Assembly: GCA_964579505.1 (NCBI GenBank)
Contig: CAZOGC010000015.1
Span: 3,003 to 67,002, forward strand
DNA: 64,000 nucleotides
Reading direction: 5' to 3'
Origin: JAJYSO01 sp964579505
Lineage (GTDB): Bacteria > Bacteroidota > Bacteroidia > Flavobacteriales > Flavobacteriaceae
This document shows, piece by piece, positions 1 to 7,650 of the stretch (its first letter is position 1; every line of letters begins with the position of its first letter). Under the pieces are notes generated by a model. It searched no databases. It was not told where the DNA came from and worked only from the letters and a program-made list of their open reading frames with translations. The position numbers were made by a program, and so were the translations under genes.

Positions 1-2425
1 ATTCTTCTTTCCATTTGTCGTGTGCAATCAAATGTTTTCCTTTTGGTTCTATGAAAACTTGGAAAGTCACATTCTTGTCGGCTCTTTGTTTGCAAAACAG
101 TAAAAAATCGGGTTCAAACCTTCTTCCCAACTTATCGTAAATTTTCACTTCCCGCTCATTTCGGATGAGATAGATGTTTTCAAATTTTTGGTTTAAACTT
201 TCAAACCGTCTGGAAAATAGTTCCACAAATTTCTTTTCTTCGCTTGTTCCATAATTTGCATTGTAAACATACCAAGGCTCATTGGCAACTAAATCTTCTT
301 GTCCGTCTGCTCGTTCATCATATTTGTTTACACGAATTTTCTTATCCTTGAAAACTTTATGAACATAATCTGAAATAAAATTTGAGCCTTCATATTCGGT
401 TGAATTGTTTTTTATGTCGGCTTCAATATCTTTTAAAAGACCTGTCAAGGCTTGAAGGTAATCGAAATGGGTTATGGCTTTCAAACGTTTTGGCGTTCCG
501 CGAAAAGTGATTTCCAAGCTTGATAAATAGTCTTCACTTTCAATAAAATTGGCAATTGAACCAACGTTTGGAAAATAACGTGATAAATTCTCAAAATAGT
601 AAAACGGATTTTGGCTCAACGCAAAACGAATCGTGTGTTTTGGGATTTCGGTCAGTTTTACATCTTTTGATTTAATGACATCGGAATCTGAAACCGTGGG
701 TTCCAATTCAAATTCTATGGCATTTGACATTCTGCCAACTCCCGAGGAAAGTGTATGCTTGTAATTGGTTTTTGTCACGCCCAAATCGGCGAAGGATTTT
801 ATGTTGTCAAAATTTTTAGGTTCTTTTTTGTTGTAAAAAACTTGTCCTTCTTTGTAAAAATCGGTTTTCTTGAATTCAAGTTTTAGATTAAGCTGTTTGG
901 TTTCCAAATTTTCGTCATCTTCATAAATACCCGATTCCACAAGGGCTTTTTTCAATTCCGAAATATATTTGCTGTCTTCTTTGGTGTGGTAATACAATTC
1001 TTCCAAAGTTTTCAAGTCATTGGAAATATCATCATCGTATTTTCGGGTGTATTTATCCTGTCCGTTTTCCAAGGTAAACGGATAATACCGTGCGCCACGA
1101 CCGATTAACTGCGCTTCGGAAAGTGTGGTTTTTCCGGGTTTTCCCGCTCTGCCGTCCCGTCCTTCGTATAAACGTACAATATCGAACAAATTCAAAACGT
1201 CCCAACCTTCATTGAGTTTTTGGACGGCAAAAACGGCTCTAATCGGGTTGTTTTCATCTTCCAAGGTGTTGAGCAAAATTTGGTTTTTCTCTGCTTCTTC
1301 GTCATTGTTGGCGCTTAAACAATTTTCTTCCTTGAAATTGTTCTGTATGCGTTTTACGATTTCGTTTAACGAAATACCCTTTTTCTCGAAGAATTTAAAC
1401 GCCTTTTGAACGATGGGAACGGTGGATGTTTTTTTGATTTTATCAATCATCGCCACCGAAAAATCATCAATTAGTTTGTGAAAATCGGCTTTGTTTTGCT
1501 CCGATTCTTTGATGGTCCTTTTGGCTTTGAACAAGATTACAGGCTTCAAATTGATGTTGTTTGACGTCGCCAATTCTTGGCGGTATAAATTTAAAATCAA
1601 GGCTTGGATAATTCTTTCTTGCTCATCGTACAAGGAACGGATGAGATTGATTTCCTTGGAATATTTGTCGATACGAAACTGGGCAAGGTCGTATTTGTAA
1701 ATAACCTTGTTTTGGTATTTTTTTACGATTTTTTCGCTGTCATAATCCAAGGTGGCGGTAAATTCCAAAAGAATATTATCCAAGTTTTGATTGAGAATTT
1801 CCAAAACTGTTCCTTCCCAACTGCCGAATAATTTACCGTTCCCGTTTTTAGTTCCACTGCTCAAATGGTGGGCTTCGTCCGCAATAAGCGCAATTTTCTT
1901 GTCTTTAAAATCTTCGTAGGTAAGGCTGTTTTCCTTGGTATTGTTCAGGTCGATGTGCAGTTGCTGAATCGTGGTAAACTTGATGTTTATATTTTCATTG
2001 TCAGCTTCTTCAAAATTATCGACCGCTTTGATTAAAACTTCCTTGCCGTCAATAACGATTTTGTCTTTGAATAGATATTTCGAAGCCTGTTCGTTCAAAA
2101 AATTGTCCTTTGTTTTCTGAACAATGTTGTTGCTGTTCACAAAAAACAGAAAATTGCGGTAGCCTTTTTCGTAAAGGTAAAGCATCAAACCTGCCATTAC
2201 CAAGGTTTTACCGCTTCCGGTTGCCATATTGTAAAGCAAATGCAAGGGTTTGTAGGGTTTGCCTTCAAAATCTTCCGAATAGCAAAGAATAAAGCGTTGA
2301 AAAGCTTCGGTTTGGTAGGGGCGTGGCTCGTATTTTAGGTTATCGCCAATGTTGTTGGGAACGATTGTTTGTTCAAGTGTTCGTTTACCAAATTCCTGTA
2401 ATAAAGTGTCGTATAAATAGGCCAT
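1..2425 (-). CDS. res: Type III restriction enzyme, Res subunit (3' end cut by window edge)
   Basis: Helicase/nuclease subunit of a type III restriction-modification system; with Mod it moves along or senses DNA using ATP and cuts between two unmethylated sites. I translated the reverse strand by hand: the ATG lies 4 bases after the mod stop. The Walker A motif MATGSGKT is at about residues 67-74, the box DEAHH at 183-187 and helicase motif VI QLIGRGARYYP near residue 437. A C-terminal PD-(D/E)xK nuclease core follows, EPDFLLF near 770 and FIEPKG near 792. About 808 codons are visible, and the frame agrees at both ends and at the motifs checked between. Family members run to roughly 900-1000 residues, so only the tail is missing. 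It is probably translationally coupled to mod. Confidence 0.93.
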   Translation of the reverse strand, partial: MAYLYDTLLQEFGKRTLEQTIVPNNIGDNLKYEPRPYQTEAFQRFILCYSEDFEGKPYKPLHLLYNMATGSGKTLVMAGLMLYLYEKGYRNFLFFVNSNNIVQKTKDNFLNEQASKYLFKDKIVIDGKEVLIKAVDNFEEADNENINIKFTTIQQLHIDLNNTKENSLTYEDFKDKKIALIADEAHHLSSGTKNGNGKLFGSWEGTVLEILNQNLDNILLEFTATLDYDSEKIVKKYQNKVIYKYDLAQFRIDKYSKEINLIRSLYDEQERIIQALILNLYRQELATSNNINLKPVILFKAKRTIKESEQNKADFHKLIDDFSVAMIDKIKKTSTVPIVQKAFKFFEKKGISLNEIVKRIQNNFKEENCLSANNDEEAEKNQILLNTLEDENNPIRAVFAVQKLNEGWDVLNLFDIVRLYEGRDGRAGKPGKTTLSEAQLIGRGARYYPFTLENGQDKYTRKYDDDISNDLKTLEELYYHTKEDSKYISELKKALVESGIYEDDENLETKQLNLKLEFKKTDFYKEGQVFYNKKEPKNFDNIKSFADLGVTKTNYKHTLSSGVGRMSNAIEFELEPTVSDSDVIKSKDVKLTEIPKHTIRFALSQNPFYYFENLSRYFPNVGSIANFIESEDYLSSLEITFRGTPKRLKAITHFDYLQALTGLLKDIEADIKNNSTEYEGSNFISDYVHKVFKDKKIRVNKYDERADGQEDLVANEPWYVYNANYGTSEEKKFVELFSRRFESLNQKFENIYLIRNEREVKIYDKLGRRFEPDFLLFCKQRADKNVTFQVFIEPKGKHLIAHDKWKEE

Positions 2426-2429
2426 TTCT

Positions 2430-4484
2430 TTATTGTTTCTTGATTTGGTAAAAGTCTTGGGTTACTTTCTTTTCTTCGTCCGTACATTCAAATTCGGTAT
2501 CGTTGAGCGAAGAAAGGTTAACGTACAACTGGTTTTTGTCCAACAACTCGCAAAGATGTTGTTTTTGTTCTTCGAGCGAAAGCTGTTTAAAATCTTCAAT
2601 ATGTTCTTCTTGTTTTTTTATATTTACGTTGTAATTCAAAAAGGATTTGGCTTTCATTTGTTGCCAAATTTTCAAGAGCGCGGTTGCTGAGCTTGCCGAA
2701 GCAATTTGCTCTATAAAAGTTTGGTTGTATTTTTTAAGCTCAAAATAGGTAAAAGAACCACCGCCTTGCCAATTGACGGATTTGGAAATACCGCCTTGTT
2801 CGCCTTCAATTACTTTTTTCAAGCGTTCAACAGCTACGGTTTCAATATAATCCATTTGCTCTATGCCTATGTATTGTCGATTCATTTTGTGGGCAACCGC
2901 AGCTGTTGTTCCACTACCAATATGAAAATCTAAAACTATATCACTTTCAGAAGAACCTATAGTTACAATTTGCTTAATTAAGTATTCAGATTTGGGGTAA
3001 GCAAATATTTTCTTATTAAATAAGGACTGTAATTCTTCAGTACCACGTCTATTACTGTAACTTGTTTCGTTCCAAATAGTCCTTGGTAATTTTTTTCCAA
3101 GTCGCATTTTTTGCGCTACACGATATTCCCCATTATTCATTTTCTGACCTACAATGTCAATATTGAGATTATTTTGTGCTTTTTCTTTTCCCCATCGCCA
3201 AACAAACTGGGTTCCATCTTTTTTGGATAAGGGTGGAAAGATTTCGACTGTGTCTTTATCTTTTTCTAAGGTTAAATTGTAATACCCTTCGTCATTAGGA
3301 AAAATTGACGCATAAAACGGATAATACAGGTTTGGACGATTCCCCTTATGAAAATTACTATTACTATTAAAAAGCGGGTGTAAATAATAACGTCCAAATT
3401 TATCTTCTTTGTTGTATTTTGAAGTATCCTTTATCTCAACCTTATTTAATTTAGTTGACGAATTATTCTTACTAAATATGTGAATATACTCCTGATTTTG
3501 AGCAAAAAACCCATAATCTCGCCCATTAGGCGTAGCATTAGTAATTAAAGTTGCTTGAAAATTAAATGTGTTAAAGACATCATCCATCAGTATTTTTAAA
3601 TAGGATTGCTCATTGTCGTCACAATGAACCATTATTACACCATCTTTACGTAATAGTTCCTTTGCAATAGATAACCTATTTTTCATAAATGTCAACCAAG
3701 TAGAATGATTAAAGCTGTCATTATACTTAAATCCATCATTTCCTGTATTGTACGGTGGGTCGATATAAATCAGTTTTACCTTTCCGGCAAACTCTTTTTT
3801 TAGGGAATGTAAAGCCAACAGGTTGTTGCCTTTGATAATTAGGTTATCGGTAATGGTATCTTCGGGCAGACTTCGTTTTTTGTTCAGTTCTGCGTCTCGG
3901 GTAAATAGAGATTCTGAATCAAGTTCAGAATGACAGAGTGGGTGTTCGCTTGCTTGTGTTGTGCCTGCCGAAATATCAAACCTTTTGGCATTGGTCAACA
4001 CTTTGGGTTCGAGCAATTGGGTAATTTCGTCTTGCGCCAAAATCTCGTTGAAGAAAATTTCTTCCCGTTTGTCTTCTTCACGGCTTTGTCCACCTTCCAA
4101 AATACAATCCTTGAACGGCCAAACCAAAGCTGTTTCATTGCGTTGTTTGAGGTATTTTCCGTCAATCGTCAGTCCTACTTTGTTTTTATACTTCGTATAG
4201 CTGTCGTTTAGGTAATTTTTTTGTTCCAAAAAGCGGGCAAACAGGTTTTGGTTGAAAATCGTTACGTCCTCTCCTTTTGATAGGCTCAGGGTTCGGAAGA
4301 ATTTGGCTTTTAGTTCTTCGTTATCGAGCAAGAGTTCAATCAGTTCTTCATCAAAGTTTTGTGCCTTATTCAGTACCACCCATTTTTTCAGTTCCCCATT
4401 GTCGGTCACGAAGTTGGGTTCTTTTTTAAGTTGGGATTCCAGTTCTTGGTATAATTTCATTGAATACAGAGTTTTAGCATTCAC
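2430..4484 (-). CDS. mod: Type III DNA methyltransferase, Mod subunit
   Basis: Adenine-N6 methyltransferase and specificity subunit of the type III system. It is a beta-class amino-MTase: the catalytic DPPY motif (YIDPPYNTGNDGF, near residue 242) precedes the AdoMet motif DFHIGSGTT (near residue 517), and the region between them is the probable target-recognition domain. At 684 residues it is typical for Mod. A segment near residues 182-192 reads CHSELDSESLF, which is the translation of a short palindromic repeat inserted in frame just before the MTase core. No long simple repeat that would suggest phase variation was seen. The start is followed by MNAKTLYSMKLYQEL; Met9 is an alternative. It is followed directly by res. 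Confidence 0.93.
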   Translation of the reverse strand: MNAKTLYSMKLYQELESQLKKEPNFVTDNGELKKWVVLNKAQNFDEELIELLLDNEELKAKFFRTLSLSKGEDVTIFNQNLFARFLEQKNYLNDSYTKYKNKVGLTIDGKYLKQRNETALVWPFKDCILEGGQSREEDKREEIFFNEILAQDEITQLLEPKVLTNAKRFDISAGTTQASEHPLCHSELDSESLFTRDAELNKKRSLPEDTITDNLIIKGNNLLALHSLKKEFAGKVKLIYIDPPYNTGNDGFKYNDSFNHSTWLTFMKNRLSIAKELLRKDGVIMVHCDDNEQSYLKILMDDVFNTFNFQATLITNATPNGRDYGFFAQNQEYIHIFSKNNSSTKLNKVEIKDTSKYNKEDKFGRYYLHPLFNSNSNFHKGNRPNLYYPFYASIFPNDEGYYNLTLEKDKDTVEIFPPLSKKDGTQFVWRWGKEKAQNNLNIDIVGQKMNNGEYRVAQKMRLGKKLPRTIWNETSYSNRRGTEELQSLFNKKIFAYPKSEYLIKQIVTIGSSESDIVLDFHIGSGTTAAVAHKMNRQYIGIEQMDYIETVAVERLKKVIEGEQGGISKSVNWQGGGSFTYFELKKYNQTFIEQIASASSATALLKIWQQMKAKSFLNYNVNIKKQEEHIEDFKQLSLEEQKQHLCELLDKNQLYVNLSSLNDTEFECTDEEKKVTQDFYQIKKQ
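3909..3938. repeat. Short palindromic repeat inside mod
   Basis: TTCTGAA, five bases, TTCAGAA (3912-3930), with flanking bases that translate on the minus strand as HSELDSES. I recall this peptide and palindrome as a recurrent short dispersed repeat in Bacteroidota genomes; that recollection cannot be tested here. The insertion is in frame. Confidence 0.55.
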
Positions 4485-4525
4485 TTTACGATACCCAAAA
4501 AATACGTGGGCTAATCCCTAATACT

Positions 4526-4646
4526 TGCAATCGAGGTTCTTGCAAAACCTACTGTACAAAGCAAAAAGGAACGCCCACGCTTTAACGCAGGCGTTTCCAC
4601 TTTTACTTCCCTGTACAGTTGAAAAAATTGCAAGATTTCGATTGCA
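4526..4646. repeat. Nested long inverted repeat in the spacer upstream of mod
   Basis: The outer arms are 4526-4558 and 4612-4646. The blocks TGCAATCGA, TCTTGCAA and CTGTACA each recur as reverse complements in the same nested order, separated by small asymmetric mismatches. The core is a hairpin, GGAACGCC (4568-4575) against GGCGTTTCC (4590-4598). The whole could fold into one long, bulged stem of about 120 nt. It could be an integron attC-like site, a small non-autonomous element, or a structured leader or terminator between the esterase and mod. Confidence 0.5.
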
Positions 4647-4750
4647 GGAAATTTTAAAGCGAAACGCTATATTTTATATGTTGTTAATTCTTCTTATTTT
4701 ATCATAAACATCAATTATTGGTTTCAAATATACTGTTTTTGGAGCGTTGA

Positions 4751-4858
4751 CTAACAAAATAGTCTTCTCATATTTTTTTGTGTTTGGCTTTAATCTCACA
4801 CGTGCGGGATTAAAGTTTAAACCTGCTAGACAGGCGAGTTACATAAAATCGTTGTTAG
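4751..4858. repeat. Second hairpin module, attC-like architecture
   Basis: CTAACAA at 4751-4757 pairs with TTGTTAG at 4852-4858. Inside lie an imperfect palindrome CTTTAATC/GATTAAAG around CACGTG and a small hairpin CCTG-CTAGA-CAGG. An outer core pair enclosing inner pairs over roughly 110 bp resembles integron attC sites, but no integrase is present in the window. It abuts the 3' end of the esterase gene and may only act as its terminator. Confidence 0.35.
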
Positions 4859-4867
4859 CAGCCGTTT

Positions 4868-6235
4868 TTAGTTCTTTAGTTTTAGTTCTATTTCTTTGGC
4901 GTCTTCTAAACGCTCGGGTAAATCATCTGTATAGTGTGCTATATATCTTTGAATAGCTTTTAATCCTGTTTTTCTTTTTACATTACTTTCTAAAGCTACT
5001 TTTGCAATCCACCAATCAAAACGGGAAGAGAATTTGGTCTTTTTCTTTTTCCATTTTTGTGCAAATTCAATAGCTCTTTTTGGTTGGTTCATTTTTTTAT
5101 AAAGAAGTTGTATAGGCCTTCTAAAATAGAAAAAGTTATCGCTATAGCCTACTTCTAGGTTTTTTTCCCAAGAAGTCAAGGCTTTTTCATAGCTTCCCAA
5201 TCTTTCGTAATCCTGAGCATAACTACCATAAAATGTGTTTTGTATACCTAAATGCTCAATTTCAAATTTTTGTATTCTTTCAAGCTGTTTATCATTTTTA
5301 ACGGCAAGTTTTATGGTGCCTAAATCATTTCTAGTTACGTGAAATGTGCCATAAATTGATTTTATTTTTTTTGCATATTGTTTTAAAAATTCTAAAGGTT
5401 TTACTTTATGATTGATTAGAGAATCTATAAGATTTTGATTCCAATCGCTCAAATGATCATATTTTGAAAACACAAAAGAAATACCGTTATGAAGTCCTTC
5501 TCCTGCAACTCCTTGATGATTTGCGTCGTATAGTACTTGGCGAAAAATTAAGTTGGAGTTTTGATTGAGTGCAAACAAACTATCAAGCTTCATTCCTGTA
5601 TGTAACCTTGATGTTGCATCTCTTTTTCCCGAAGCAACAAAATAAAAAATAGATTTCTTATGAGGTTGCTGTGTAAAATTTATAAATTCTTTCATTTGGT
5701 TTCCTACATACCGCTGACTTAAAGCTATAAAACCCCTGAAAGGTTGGTCTTTTTGAGTTAAAACTTTGCCGCAAAAAGTAGCCCCATCAGAATGACCAAT
5801 TAAAACATTAAACCCCGAGGTGGAATATCTTGAATTGATTTTAGGAACGAGCTCTCGAGTTATATAGTTGTAAAACTTTGAGCCACTTTCGTTAAATTCA
5901 CCGGTATCCCAATTAAACCCCAAATCTTTGTTTCGAAATTTTTCGTGAATACCGACTACAATGGAATTTGGTATGACTCCAAAATCTGTTAAAACAGCAG
6001 TTTCGAGCATTGTTGGATAAAACATCCAATTGGCGTCTAAGGTATAAATTACCGGATATTTTTGATCTTTAGAATAGTCTTTTGGTAAGTAAATATTTAT
6101 AATTCTGTAATCTTGAAGATTTGAAGAATAGATAGAATCTACCGTGTATTTATAGGTTAATGTGTCAATATTGTTTTTTTGTGCAATAGCTGATGCGCTA
6201 ATTATCAAGAATAAAATTAAAATTGATTTTTTCAT
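4868..6235 (-). CDS. Secreted alpha/beta-hydrolase (esterase D / IroE-like family)
   Basis: Predicted exported carboxylesterase-type hydrolase. A signal peptide (MKKSILILFLIISASAIAQ) is followed by an esterase fold: the oxyanion-side block PVIYTLDANWMF, and the nucleophile elbow GHSDG near residue 147. The region beyond about residue 330 is helical and TPR-like (YGSYAQDYERLGSYEKALTSW), a common C-terminal extension in Bacteroidota members of this family. Length is 455 residues. It lies 95 bp after the sugar transporter on the same strand, so it may belong to the mannoside cluster, for instance removing acyl groups from glycans. Substrate cannot be told from sequence. Confidence 0.75.
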   Translation of the reverse strand: MKKSILILFLIISASAIAQKNNIDTLTYKYTVDSIYSSNLQDYRIINIYLPKDYSKDQKYPVIYTLDANWMFYPTMLETAVLTDFGVIPNSIVVGIHEKFRNKDLGFNWDTGEFNESGSKFYNYITRELVPKINSRYSTSGFNVLIGHSDGATFCGKVLTQKDQPFRGFIALSQRYVGNQMKEFINFTQQPHKKSIFYFVASGKRDATSRLHTGMKLDSLFALNQNSNLIFRQVLYDANHQGVAGEGLHNGISFVFSKYDHLSDWNQNLIDSLINHKVKPLEFLKQYAKKIKSIYGTFHVTRNDLGTIKLAVKNDKQLERIQKFEIEHLGIQNTFYGSYAQDYERLGSYEKALTSWEKNLEVGYSDNFFYFRRPIQLLYKKMNQPKRAIEFAQKWKKKKTKFSSRFDWWIAKVALESNVKRKTGLKAIQRYIAHYTDDLPERLEDAKEIELKLKN

Positions 6236-6330
6236 TTATACGGAAGTTTCTAGATTGGTGAATTCAAGTTACAAACGCAACTTTTTCATTAAACAGTAGT
6301 TTATCCATCATTTCTTGAGGAGAAGCAAAG

Positions 6331-7650
6331 TTAAACCGTTTTAGGGATGGTTTTTTGTTTGCGTTTCCAATACCCGTAATAAAAAATATACGCATAGCAG
6401 ATAATCAACAAAAAGAAGGCAAGTTTAAAACCTATGTTATCGGCTAAAAGTCCGTAGAGTGGCGGTATAACTGCCCCACCAACAATAGCGGTACAGAGCA
6501 ATCCTGAAGCCAGTGGTTTTAGTTCGTGTACATCGTCTATAGACAAGGCAAAGATGGTGGGGAACATAATAGAGTTAAACAACCCAACGGCTAAGACGGT
6601 CCACATAGCTATAAACCCGCCGGTATTCATCGTAATTAACAACATAGCAATGGCACAAATTGCAAAGCAGCAGAGCACCAATGCCGGTTTAAATATTTTG
6701 GTGAGGTACGACCCAATAAATCGTCCAATCATAGCTCCTAGCCAATAAAAAGTGGCAAAAACCCCCACAATGGCGGCGCCGCTGCTAACTTTAATACCGG
6801 TGCTGAGTAATAACTCGGTTAATGAACGCATAAAGCTGTTTTGAAGGATGAGTTTATCGAGCCCCATGTTTAGAAAATAATTTACCAAATAGCTACCAAT
6901 AGCCACTTCGGTGCCCACATAGAAGAAGAGTCCTACTACGCCAAGCATCAAGTTTCTGTGTTTAAACAAATCGCTGTATTTACCTTTTACTTTTTCGCCA
7001 ATTACCTTGGGTAGATTGGTAAACATAAAGTACACGGCTATACATAAAATAAAGATGCCTAAATAAAGAAAAGGTTGTTGTACAGCTTCAGCCTCTTGGT
7101 TAAGGTATAGCTCTTTAGCGTGGGCGGTAAGTGCTTGAATTTCTTCTTTACTTTTTACGGCGCCACTTAAAATAAAGGCTGCTCCAAAAATAGGAGCCAG
7201 GGCAGTGCCTAACGAGTTAAAAGCCTGCGAGAGGTTTAGTCGGCTAGAGGCGCCTTCACTAGAGCCTAAAACGGTTACGTATGGGTTGGCGGCCACTTGC
7301 AAAACGGTGATTCCGGCGGCCAATACAAAATTAGCAAAGATAAAAATGCCGAATACGCGATAAGCAGCAGCCGGATAAAAGAGAAAACACCCTACGGCCA
7401 TCGTACATAACCCCACTACAATTCCGTTTTTATAGCCAATCTTACTCAAGATAGAGCTAATGGGAATAGACAGCACAAAATAGGCAATAAAGAAAGAAAA
7501 CTGTGCTAATCCGGCTTCAAAATAGCTTAGATCAAACAGTTTAATGAGATGCGGAATGAGTGAGTCAATTAATACAGTGGTAAATCCCCAGATAAAGAAG
7601 AGGATAGTAATAATGATAAATGCGGTGCGATTAGCGTTATTCTTTTTCAT
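6331..7650 (-). CDS. FucP-type major facilitator sugar transporter
   Basis: Inner-membrane sugar:H+ (or Na+) symporter of the FHS/FucP-GlcP branch of the MFS, with about 12 hydrophobic helices. The N-terminal block FFIWGFTTVLIDSLIPHL and the segment AANPYVTVLG are typical of the family, as is the C-terminal motif GGAVIPPLYG. I start it at the ATG at 7650 (MKKNNANRTAFI), not the upstream ATG at 7689, because that would extend deep into the GH92 gene. With this start the two genes overlap by 14 bp, suggesting translational coupling. The context points to uptake of mannose released by the two mannosidases. Confidence 0.88.
   Translation of the reverse strand: MKKNNANRTAFIIITILFFIWGFTTVLIDSLIPHLIKLFDLSYFEAGLAQFSFFIAYFVLSIPISSILSKIGYKNGIVVGLCTMAVGCFLFYPAAAYRVFGIFIFANFVLAAGITVLQVAANPYVTVLGSSEGASSRLNLSQAFNSLGTALAPIFGAAFILSGAVKSKEEIQALTAHAKELYLNQEAEAVQQPFLYLGIFILCIAVYFMFTNLPKVIGEKVKGKYSDLFKHRNLMLGVVGLFFYVGTEVAIGSYLVNYFLNMGLDKLILQNSFMRSLTELLLSTGIKVSSGAAIVGVFATFYWLGAMIGRFIGSYLTKIFKPALVLCCFAICAIAMLLITMNTGGFIAMWTVLAVGLFNSIMFPTIFALSIDDVHELKPLASGLLCTAIVGGAVIPPLYGLLADNIGFKLAFFLLIICYAYIFYYGYWKRKQKTIPKTV

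Noticed and set aside
1..4484. Phase-variable mod gene
   Set aside because: No simple tandem repeat long enough for slippage is visible in mod or just before it.
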